DNA from: Heracleum sosnowskyi
Lineage: Eukaryota; Streptophyta; Magnoliopsida; Apiales; Apiaceae
DNA: 64,000 nt
Assembly (NCBI GenBank): GCA_030848705.1
Contig: CM061236.1
Span: 137,693,970 to 137,757,969, forward strand
Direction: 5' to 3'
Numbering within the stretch: position 1 is the first letter of the stretch; every line of letters starts with the position of its first letter. Under the pieces are notes generated by a model that was not told where the DNA came from, did no database searches, and worked only from the letters and a program-made list of their open reading frames with translations. A program made the position numbers and the translations under genes. Shown here in pieces: positions 45,085 to 53,724 of this stretch.

Positions 45085-47703
45085 ATGCAGAAATCAAACA
45101 GTATCAAGATCCCAGCATTTGATAAAGAGAACTACAGCATTTGGAAAAGAAAAATCTTGTTGTTTATCAAAGCTGCAAATCCACTATACCCAGGTATACT
45201 CGAGAATGGTCCTTTCATACCAAGAAAGGAAATTGAAGCCACAACAGTGAATGGTGAGATTGTTCCTGCACATTGGGTTCCCAAAGATCCCTCAGAAATC
45301 TTGGAACCTGAAAAGGAGAAAATGGTGCTAGATGATCATTTGCAACTTATCTTGCTCGATTCTCTCACGCTGGATAAAGCCATGTGTGGAAGTGTGATAA
45401 GCTGCACATCAGCCAAGGAGATGTGGATCAGGTTAGCCTTACTCTGTGAAGGAAGTGAAGAGGTTAAGGGCAACCAAAGGCAAATTCTAATATCTCAATA
45501 TGAGGCATTCATGGCCAAGCCTGGTGAAGACTTAACCTCCATGTTTGAAAGGTTCAGTAAGCTCTTAACTGAATTACAGATACATGGCAAGTACTATGAC
45601 AGAAAAGAATTAAATGTCAAGTTCCTGCTCACACTGCCTGATCACCTTGAACACAAGACAACAGCCATACGAGAAGGAAGAGATCTCAACAATATAACCT
45701 TTGAGACACTTTATGGTATTCTGAAATCTTATGAACTCGAACTCTTTCAAAAGAGAGCCATACAAAGTGGAACAAGGAACAAGATGGCTAATATGTCAAG
45801 TGCCCTAGTAGCACATGTGCCAAGGATCACACAGCCAAGTGAAGTACTACAGATCACACCATCAACCCCAACACAGACCTTGAAGATAGAAGAGGTGGTT
45901 GAAGATGATGAGAAAGTGGTACTACAGCTCAAAGATGTGGAAGATGAAGACTTCTACACAATGGAGGAACTGGAAAGCATGGACAACCCTACTATGGCTT
46001 ACATGGCCAAAAAGTTCAAGAACTTTAGGTTCAAGAAGGATAGGTCATACAAGCCTCAAGGCCAAGCATCCAAGTTCAGCAAAGGAAGCTCATCAAAGGC
46101 TGCTGTGGGAAGTTCAACCAAAGGAGGATACAAAACTGGATTTGTGGATAGATCAAAGTTCAAATGTTACAACTGTGGAGAACCTGGTCATTTTGCTACT
46201 GAATGCAAAAGACCCAAACAGGTTCAAAGATATGAGAAAGGAACTGGTGGATACTCCAAGAAAAATCAAGGTAGAGCCTATGTGGCTGAAGGAAAGTGTT
46301 GGGATGATTCTGATGATGAAGAAGAGGAAGAATATGTCAACCTAGCTCTCATGGCTAGCACTGATGAGGTAGCATCAACACCTTCAAGTCAGGTACCTTC
46401 ACTTGTCTTACTTGATATGTCTACTGATGAGTATAAGAAAACCATTAAAGACTTAAGTGCTGAAATGTTCAATGTCTATACTAGCTTGTTTGCTGCTAAT
46501 GAGGAAATCTCTAGACTAAGTAAGCTAAATGAAACACTTCAGTCTGAAAATGATTCTCTTGTTCTCAAAACCAGTTCACTAGGCTCTTTAGCTCAAGAGA
46601 ATGCTAAACTTAAAAATGAATTAAAATGTGCTAAGGAGGTTGAGGAATTCCTGAGGAATGAGATTGCTGAAAATGAATTTAAGATTAAGGCCTATAGAAA
46701 CTCATCAAAGATAGTTCAGGATTACAATGATAAGCATACAGAAAATCAGTCTGTTGGTATAGGTTTTTCTTATGGTAGAAGACCTGGAAAGGAAACTGTG
46801 ATTCAAGATTGTCCTGGAAATGCTGCTGTCAAACCCACCATTCTCAAGAAAGTTAAAACTCCTATTTTCAAAGCTGCTGAAATTGAGTTTGATGAAGAAG
46901 CCATGCTCATCAAACAAGAAATTCTTGATGAGGATGAAGGTGTTGACAGCACATTCAAGGATGGAAAGGATACTGTCACAATCCCTAAGACAGTAAACTT
47001 ACCAAGCAATCAGACAGTAAGTTCAAAAGATGTTGTCACAGTTGGCAAGACAAAATCTTTCAAAGATACTGTCAAGAATGGTTCCAAGACAGCAACTTTC
47101 AAACCTTCTGTCAAGACAGTAGGAATAAAAGATACTGTCAAGGAAAGTTCGACAGCAACTTCTGAACATACTGTCAATCCAGTAACTCCCAAGTCTAAAA
47201 ACAGAAATGGTAAGGTAGGTGTCAATAAAGGAAATGGATACACTAATGTTGGAGGTGCTTCTAGGAAACTGTGCAAGAACTGTGGATCTACTCATCACTT
47301 AACACATGTTTGTAAGAAACCAATTGAGGATAAGATCAATGCTACTGAACTCAATGGTAACTTACACAGAACCCCCCTTATGCATAGAACTATGAGTGTC
47401 TGTAATAACATTGATTGTATGCCATGCAAAATCACTGCCATGAGTACATGCTTTAACTTACCTGTTCTCTCTACTGAAAAATGCTCATACCTAAACACTG
47501 TTGAGACTTCTGAGCCTGCTGGCAACAGCAAAAAGGCTTCATCCACTAAGAAAAGGACCAAGTCCAATTCTAAACCTAAGTGGGTGAAAAGAGAAGTCAA
47601 ACAGGAAGTCTTTGATAATGCTTGTGATGTTGTGACTGAAAGAAACTCAGGAAACACTGAAACTGCAAGACCCAACAAAGATTGGGTACCATATGCAACT
47701 TAG
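45085..47703 (+). CDS. gag of E2
   Basis: The ATG at 45085 (MQKSNSIKIPAFDKENYSIW) is the first after the primer-binding site; the frame is open further upstream but that is LTR. The protein is 872 residues. It has a DUF4219/UBN2-type capsid region (~10-250), a CCHC knuckle CYNCGEPGHFATEC (~361-374), a coiled region (~440-530), and a Thr/Val/Lys-rich repeat part in which DTV/TVK codons spell GATACTGTCAAG. A second knuckle CKNCGSTHHLTHVC is at ~730-743. It ends at TAG 47701-47703, in the same frame as pol. It forms the particle and binds the RNA. Confidence 0.9.
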   Translation: MQKSNSIKIPAFDKENYSIWKRKILLFIKAANPLYPGILENGPFIPRKEIEATTVNGEIVPAHWVPKDPSEILEPEKEKMVLDDHLQLILLDSLTLDKAMCGSVISCTSAKEMWIRLALLCEGSEEVKGNQRQILISQYEAFMAKPGEDLTSMFERFSKLLTELQIHGKYYDRKELNVKFLLTLPDHLEHKTTAIREGRDLNNITFETLYGILKSYELELFQKRAIQSGTRNKMANMSSALVAHVPRITQPSEVLQITPSTPTQTLKIEEVVEDDEKVVLQLKDVEDEDFYTMEELESMDNPTMAYMAKKFKNFRFKKDRSYKPQGQASKFSKGSSSKAAVGSSTKGGYKTGFVDRSKFKCYNCGEPGHFATECKRPKQVQRYEKGTGGYSKKNQGRAYVAEGKCWDDSDDEEEEEYVNLALMASTDEVASTPSSQVPSLVLLDMSTDEYKKTIKDLSAEMFNVYTSLFAANEEISRLSKLNETLQSENDSLVLKTSSLGSLAQENAKLKNELKCAKEVEEFLRNEIAENEFKIKAYRNSSKIVQDYNDKHTENQSVGIGFSYGRRPGKETVIQDCPGNAAVKPTILKKVKTPIFKAAEIEFDEEAMLIKQEILDEDEGVDSTFKDGKDTVTIPKTVNLPSNQTVSSKDVVTVGKTKSFKDTVKNGSKTATFKPSVKTVGIKDTVKESSTATSEHTVNPVTPKSKNRNGKVGVNKGNGYTNVGGASRKLCKNCGSTHHLTHVCKKPIEDKINATELNGNLHRTPLMHRTMSVCNNIDCMPCKITAMSTCFNLPVLSTEKCSYLNTVETSEPAGNSKKASSTKKRTKSNSKPKWVKREVKQEVFDNACDVVTERNSGNTETARPNKDWVPYAT

Positions 47704-50700
47704 AAACATTCTGTTTTGCAGGGTAAGAAGAAAAATCAGGTCATGTGGATTATTGACAGTGGTTGCTCAAGACACATGACAGGTGATAAAGCCCTGCTAT
47801 CACATTATGTAGAGAAAGCTGGCCCAATCATAACCTTTGGAGACAACAGCAAGGGTTACACAGTGGGATATGGCTGTCTGGAAATTGGAAATGTTGTCAT
47901 TGAAGATATTGCTCTTGTGGATGGATTGAAGCACAACCTACTCAGTGTCAGCCAATTCAGTGACAGAGGATTTAAGGTTGACTTTGACATGATGGTGTGC
48001 AACATCTATCACAAGAAGGATGGAAGCCTCTCTCTAAAAGGGGTCAGAAAAGGAAGCCTGTTTGTTGCTGATCTAAGCTCAACAAAGAAGGATAAAGTTT
48101 ATTGTTTTTACAGCAAAGCTACTGTTGGTGACAGTATGCTTTGGCACAGGAAGCTCTCACATCTCAACTTCAAAACAATGAACATTCTAATGAAGAAAGA
48201 GTTAGTGAGAGGTTTGCCCCAACAGGAATTCTGTCAAGAAGGATTGTGTGAAGATTGTCAAATGGGCAAACTGAGAAGAGCTGTGCACAAGTCCAAGCAA
48301 GTAAACACCAACACAGAAGCACTCAAGTTAATTCACATGGATCTCTTTGGACCAGTCAATGTACCATCTATGGCCAGAAAGAGATATGCCTTAGTAATGG
48401 TGGATGATTACTCAAGGTACACTTGGGTGAAACTTCTTGAATCCAAAGATGAAGCTGCTCAAGTGATTATTGATCAAGTCAGAGTTCTTGATAGAACCCC
48501 AAACTCAAAAGTTCAAATCTTGAGGAGTGACAATGGTACAGAATTCAGAAATGCCACACTTGGAAATTTCTGCAAAGATGAAGGAATTGTACAACAATTC
48601 TCTGCTGCAAGAACTCCACAGCAGAATGGAGTTGTAGAAAGAAAGAACAGGACTCTCATTGAAGCAGCTAGAACTATGTTGCATGATGCTAAGCTGCCAA
48701 CATATTTCTGGGCTGAAGCTATCAACACAGCCTGTTATACTCATAACAGAACCATGATCAACAAAACTCATGCAAGCACACCTTACTGTCTGCTAACTGG
48801 AAAGAAACCTACTGTCAAATATTTTCATGTGTTTGGAAGCAAATGCTTTATGATGAAGGACAATCATGAGAAGAAAGGAAAATTTGACACCAAGGCTTTT
48901 GAAGGACTATTCATGGGTTACAGCACAGAAAGGACTGCCTACAGAGTTTATGTTATGGAACACAGGATTATTGAAGAAAGTGTTAATGTCACATTTGATG
49001 AAACCAAGTTTCCAGGACTGCATAAAGAAGGAAAGATGCAGACATTCAGATTTGAGAATCAAGGATACCTGGAAGCTGAGGAGATTGTGGATGAAGAACC
49101 TAGCTTCACTCAAGTTGTTGAAGTTGATAAAGATACTGTCAATGCCACTACTGTCAACCAAACTCCAGCTCAGTCACAGACCATATCCTCTAACATTCAT
49201 GACAGTGATGACTCTGGAGACAATGAAGAACATGGTGGAGACAATGGAATTGATGAGCATTCAACTCAACAAGATGAAGCAAATGTTCCTGTTCAATCAA
49301 GTAGCTTGCCCAGAATCACCAGGTGGAACAAGGATCACACAAATGACCTTATCATTGGTGATCCTAATTCTGGAGTGAGGACAAGGAACAAAGTCTCTGC
49401 TGACAGCATGTTTTCATGCTTCCTGTCACAAATGGAACCCAAGACAATTGATGAAGCATTGTTGGATTCTGACTGGGTGATAGCCATGCAAGAAGAGCTA
49501 AATCAGTTTGAAAGAAACAATGTATGGAAATTGGTTCCAAGACCTAAGGGAAAGTCAGTTATTGAGACCAAGTGGGTTTTCAGAAACAAACTTGATGAAA
49601 ATGGATTGGTGACAAGGAACAAAGCAAGGCTAGTGGCTAAAGGTTACTATCAACAGGAGGGAATAGATTATGATGAGACATTTGCTCCTGTTGCAAGACT
49701 TGAAGCTATAAGAATCTTTCTAGCTTATGCTGCACACTGCAACTTCAAAGTATTTCAGATGGATGTCAAAAGTGCCTTTCTAAATGGAGAGCTGGAAGAA
49801 GAAGTGTATGTGGAACAGCCACCAGGGTTTGAGGATGCTGAAATGCATAATTTTGTGTACAAACTCTTCAAAGCTTTGTATGGACTAAAGCAAGCACCCA
49901 GGGCATGGTATGACACACTTTCCACCTTTCTTCTGGAAAACCAGTTTACCAGAGGAGTGGTGGACAAGACACTTTTCTACAAACATCATGGCAAGGACAT
50001 CATTCTGGTACAAATCTATGTGGATGACATCATTTTTTGTTCTACAAATGAGAAGCTGTGTGAGAAGTTTTCCCATCTCATGAGCAACAAATATGAGATG
50101 AGCATGATGGGAGAACTGTCATTCTTTCTGGGGTTACAAATTCTTCAACAAACTGATGGAATCTTCATAAGTCAAGCTAAGTATATCAAGGAACTTCTCA
50201 AAAAGTTCAACTTGGAAGATTCATCTCCTGCAAAGACATCAATGTCCACAGCAACTAGTCTGGATCTTGATCCTAAAGGAAAGAAAGTTGACTCAAGCAC
50301 CTATAGAGGCATGATAGGATCCCTCCTATACCTAACTGCTAGCAGACCTGACATCATGTTTGCTACATGTCTCTGTGCAAGGTTTCAAAGTGATCCAAAG
50401 GAGTCACACTTGGTTGCCATCAAGAGAATATTTAGATACTTAAAAGGCACTCCTAACCTAGGCCTTTGGTATCCTAAGAATACTGGATTTGATCTAATTG
50501 GTTACTCAGACTCAGACTATGCTGGATGCAAGATTGACAGAAAGAGTACTACTGGTAGCTGTCAATTTCTTGGTGGAAGATTGGTCTCATGGTTTAGCAA
50601 GAAGCAGCATTCAGTTTCTACCTCAACTGCAGAAGCTGAGTACATTGCTGCAGGCAGTTGCTGTGCACAAATTCTATGGATGAAAAGTCAACTTCTAGAT

Positions 50701-50964
50701 TATGGTCTAGTGTTAAGAGAAATTCCTATTTACTGTGACAACACTAGTGCCATAGCCATCTCAGACAATCCAGTTCAACACTCTAGGACAAAGCACATTG
50801 ATATAAGACATCACTTTATCAGAGAGCATGTTGAACAAGGAACTGTGAAGCTGATTTATGTCCCAACTGACAAGCAACTTGCTGACATCTTCACTAAGCC
50901 ATTGGATGAAGCAACCTTCAACAGGTTGGTAAGTGAATTGGGAATGCTGAATCTGGTATGTTAA
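47704..50964 (+). CDS. pol of E2 (PR-IN-RT-RNase H), intact
   Basis: The frame continues directly from gag after one UAG; there is no good ATG, so expression needs readthrough or splicing. Protease: WIIDSGCSRHMTG. Pre-integrase: WHRKLSHLN and a CEDC pair. Integrase: HMDLFGPV, SDNGTEF, TPQQNGVVERKNRT. RT: QMDVKSAFLNGE, YGLKQAPRAWY and YVDDIIF. RNase H: SDSDYAG, STAEAEY, CDNTSA, then the usual IREHVEQG and DIFTKPL end. All catalytic motifs are present, 1086 codons with no break. This copy could in principle supply enzyme activities to the RT-less E3. Confidence 0.93.
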   Translation, partial: KHSVLQGKKKNQVMWIIDSGCSRHMTGDKALLSHYVEKAGPIITFGDNSKGYTVGYGCLEIGNVVIEDIALVDGLKHNLLSVSQFSDRGFKVDFDMMVCNIYHKKDGSLSLKGVRKGSLFVADLSSTKKDKVYCFYSKATVGDSMLWHRKLSHLNFKTMNILMKKELVRGLPQQEFCQEGLCEDCQMGKLRRAVHKSKQVNTNTEALKLIHMDLFGPVNVPSMARKRYALVMVDDYSRYTWVKLLESKDEAAQVIIDQVRVLDRTPNSKVQILRSDNGTEFRNATLGNFCKDEGIVQQFSAARTPQQNGVVERKNRTLIEAARTMLHDAKLPTYFWAEAINTACYTHNRTMINKTHASTPYCLLTGKKPTVKYFHVFGSKCFMMKDNHEKKGKFDTKAFEGLFMGYSTERTAYRVYVMEHRIIEESVNVTFDETKFPGLHKEGKMQTFRFENQGYLEAEEIVDEEPSFTQVVEVDKDTVNATTVNQTPAQSQTISSNIHDSDDSGDNEEHGGDNGIDEHSTQQDEANVPVQSSSLPRITRWNKDHTNDLIIGDPNSGVRTRNKVSADSMFSCFLSQMEPKTIDEALLDSDWVIAMQEELNQFERNNVWKLVPRPKGKSVIETKWVFRNKLDENGLVTRNKARLVAKGYYQQEGIDYDETFAPVARLEAIRIFLAYAAHCNFKVFQMDVKSAFLNGELEEEVYVEQPPGFEDAEMHNFVYKLFKALYGLKQAPRAWYDTLSTFLLENQFTRGVVDKTLFYKHHGKDIILVQIYVDDIIFCSTNEKLCEKFSHLMSNKYEMSMMGELSFFLGLQILQQTDGIFISQAKYIKELLKKFNLEDSSPAKTSMSTATSLDLDPKGKKVDSSTYRGMIGSLLYLTASRPDIMFATCLCARFQSDPKESHLVAIKRIFRYLKGTPNLGLWYPKNTGFDLIGYSDSDYAGCKIDRKSTTGSCQFLGGRLVSWFSKKQHSVSTSTAEAEYIAAGSCCAQILWMKSQLLDYGLVLREIPIYCDNTSAIAISDNPVQHSRTKHIDIRHHFIREHVEQGTVKLIYVPTDKQLADIFTKPLDEATFNRLVSELGMLNLVC

Positions 50965-51367
50965 TTTACTAAGGTTTCTAAATTTTCAATTCTTATTGAA
51001 GCTCATGACAGCAACTTCAAACCTGCTGTCAAGAGAAGTTACTGTCTACTTGGTTTATGTCTGTTATGTGACAGCATGTGTTGATTTGACTTTTCATGTC
51101 AGTATTTTGTGCCAGTCTCATACTTTTAAACCGTGTATGACTTTAATGTGGTTATCCGTTAAGTTTGAGAGTTAAAAATCTGTTCCATTGGACTTTCACA
51201 CTCTTTTGCATTAATTTGTAGGGTTAAAGGAGGACACGACCATTAATTACTTTTGTGGTAGTTGTATGGGTACTCTAACTGTTGACCATTAGACTTTGAT
51301 CCTTTGACGGTTTTGCCTATAAATTAACCTTAGGTTTCACCAGTCTGCTCTCAGTTTTAAGTAAATA
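50965..51367 (+). promoter_or_regulatory. Post-pol non-coding region of E2 with a TATA-like site
   Basis: It contains GACAGCAACTTC...CTGTCAAGAG words. Near its end is CTATAAATTA (51318-51327), with the ATG of the next ORF 41 nt further on, a promoter-like arrangement. Whether it works is not known. Confidence 0.45.
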
Positions 51368-51628
51368 ATGGAAAACAAAGTAGGAATCGAAGTTGGTCTA
51401 AAGAAGTGTGATAGTGAACCCGACAATGAAGAGATCGATGAGCTCTTTGAAATGCTGTTGGACGCCATGGATGAGATAGACGAGGAAAAGGAGGCCAAGG
51501 CTAAGGAAGAGGAGGCCAAGGCTATGGAAGAAGAGAAGGAGCTTCAGGCACTTCTTGAAAAAGAAGGCCGCTCTGAAGAAGAGATTAAGGAAGAAGTCTT
51601 AGAACTAGTTGATAAAATCATAGAATGA
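51368..51628 (+). CDS. Small acidic coiled-coil ORF in E2
   Basis: 86 residues, starting MENKVGIEVGLKK, rich in Glu/Lys with repeats of AKAKEEEAKAMEEE. It is predicted to be an extended charged helix. I recognise no family. It lies between pol and the long post-pol ORF, behind the TATA-like site. It may be a genuine accessory product or a chance frame in purine-rich DNA. Confidence 0.5.
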   Translation: MENKVGIEVGLKKCDSEPDNEEIDELFEMLLDAMDEIDEEKEAKAKEEEAKAMEEEKELQALLEKEGRSEEEIKEEVLELVDKIIE

Positions 51629-52294
51629 TGTACTCAATGTTCAATATTAATGATTTTATTAACAATAATAAAAGTTCCTGTTTATGTGGTTACTGAGTTT
51701 ATGACTTGTCTGTGTAACTTGCTTAATATCTGTGTTTGAAAGATTACATTGCTAAATTCATATTCTGTTAATTTTAGGTTAAGTATATGAGCAACGCATT
51801 CTAATTAGTTCCTGACAGAAACAATTTCCCATTTAAATTACTGTCACAAAGAAGGATATTGTCCCGTGTCTCTTGACAGCAACCTTCTTGACAGCAGGGA
51901 AAGACTTTCTGTCACGACCTTTAAAGGATACTGTCACTCAAATGCTTAACGGTGACAGCATGTTTTTGCGCAATAGTTGCTGTCGCGCAAAACCTACTGT
52001 CACCACCACTTATTACTGACAGATTGTTTCTAGCGCACAGGTTACTGTCAACAATAGTGGACCGTTGTAATTGGATATTCACCCCACGATTGACAGTGAA
52101 TAACGGGCAGTAACTCACGTGTTAAGAGAATGGGTTAAGACACGTCCTTTAACTCCACTTTTTGAGCAAACGTTTGAGATACCCATATTTATTCTCCAGT
52201 TACTCAGACATATCACTCTCACAAAACTCAAGGCAAAATACTTTTCTTCAAGCAAAAAGCTACTTTCTCACTTTCTTCTTTTCTTGAAATCTCA
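51629..52294 (+). other. Motif-rich non-coding stretch of E2
   Basis: 51840-52110 holds more than a dozen TACTGTCA, TTGACAGCA and TTGCTGTC-type words on both strands. Several pair as inverted repeats, for example around 51958-51985. No coding. Confidence 0.7.
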
Positions 52295-53112
52295 ATGGCC
52301 CCCAAACAGACTTTCTCTCAAACAAACTTTGCTGGCATCTTTTCCCCAAATGATGCTGGTGAAGGTTTCAAAGGACTAGTGTTTTTCTTGAACAAGTCCT
52401 ATCTCGGTTATGCCATAACCTCAACCCCCATTCTCGACTTAGACAGACTTGAGGCGTTTTGGCAAACTGCTGTTGCTCAAACTGAGGGTGAGAACCCTGG
52501 TATTCAATTCACAATCTCTGGGCAACAATACATTCTCACAGCTGAGGTCATCAATACTGCTCTTGGAATTACACTGGAAGAAGGCCAAAACTTTGCTCCA
52601 CTTGCTAATGATGACAATCTGAAGAAGCTCTTCTTGAAGATTGGGTATGCAGGCCCTATTCTCGAAGAGGGAACAACCAAGTGGTACCCGTCTGGTGAAA
52701 TGGACAGGAAGTATCTAAGGAAGGAGTGGAGCATGATATTTGATGCAATGGTCAAGGTGTTCTCTACCAAGTCCACAGGCTGGAATGGGATACCCTCCTA
52801 CATCAAGAAACTGACACATTCTCTTGTCCATGGATACAAGGTGAATGTTGGAGCTCTCCTCATGGCACAACTCACAGCTGCCATAGGTAAGAAGGTATCA
52901 CACTACCCTCGCTTTCTTATGTTGTGCATTAATTCATTCTGTGATTTTAATGATGCTGCTCCTCGTTTAGAGGCTTGCTCAGTTTTGAAAAAGAACACAC
53001 ACACACTATTATCATCACAAAATCTCAATGCACATATTCCAATTTGTTTCACTCAGCACATGGTTGATCAAGTGTCCAACCTTGATTATCCATTACCTTC
53101 TGGTTATGATTC
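52295..53112 (+). CDS. Post-pol ORF of E2, 5' part
   Basis: The ATG at 52295 (MAPKQTFSQTNFAGIF) opens a frame that runs 273 codons up to the E3 insertion. The first ~240 residues form the domain shared with E1: FWQTA at ~50, then YLRKEWSMIFDAM at ~145 and HSLVHG at ~175. The frame is picked up again after E3 at 63167. No known enzyme motif, signal peptide or clear membrane span is seen. Confidence 0.8.
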
Positions 53113-53661
53113 TGTTAGATATAATTGCTAATGTTTGTTTATCAGTGTTTAAGCAACAGGTACTGACAAGAGTTTATCAGAAGCCAGTCAGAGTTTAGTT
53201 AAACTCTGACAGGGTAAAGAGTTTAATTGAAGCCGGTCAGAGTTTATTTAAAGTCTGACAAGGTGAAAGTTGAATTAGCTGTCGGTGCAGAATTGAAGAT
53301 TCTAGAAGCAATATATTCTGAAGATGGAAAGAAGCAGAATATATTGATACAGCTAAGGAGATTGGAATAGAAGACTGAAGCAATCCTTAATTGATATGAA
53401 TTGTATAGCTAACTTATAGGAATATCAATTAGAGATGGATTGTATGTAGCTGTGTACTATATAAACACAGATAGGTTATCCCTAGAAGGGACGCGTGAAT
53501 ATTGATATATTATTCTTGTAACCTAGAAGCTCTTTGTGATTCATTAACATCATAAAGAGAGAAGCTGTTAATACGATTACAGTTTTATTGATTCATAAAC
53601 AGTGTTTTTAATTATTGTTATTCTCATACATACTTGATTATATTGTGTATTCGGCCTAACA
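53113..53661 (+). repeat. 5' LTR of E3 (549 bp)
   Basis: TGTTAG...CTAACA ends. The TATA box TATATAAA is at 53458-53465. A 24-bp inverted pair at 53187-53210 has arms GTCAGAGTTTA and TAAACTCTGAC. Confidence 0.95.
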
Positions 53662-53663
53662 AT

Positions 53664-53676
53664 TGGTATCAGAGCC
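53664..53676 (+). promoter_or_regulatory. Primer-binding site of E3
   Basis: TGGTATCAGAGCC, the standard complement of initiator Met tRNA, two bases after the LTR. Confidence 0.9.
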
Positions 53677-53724
53677 AAGGCTGTTTAATATATACAGTTT
53701 TACGATTCAAACACAGTAATAATC

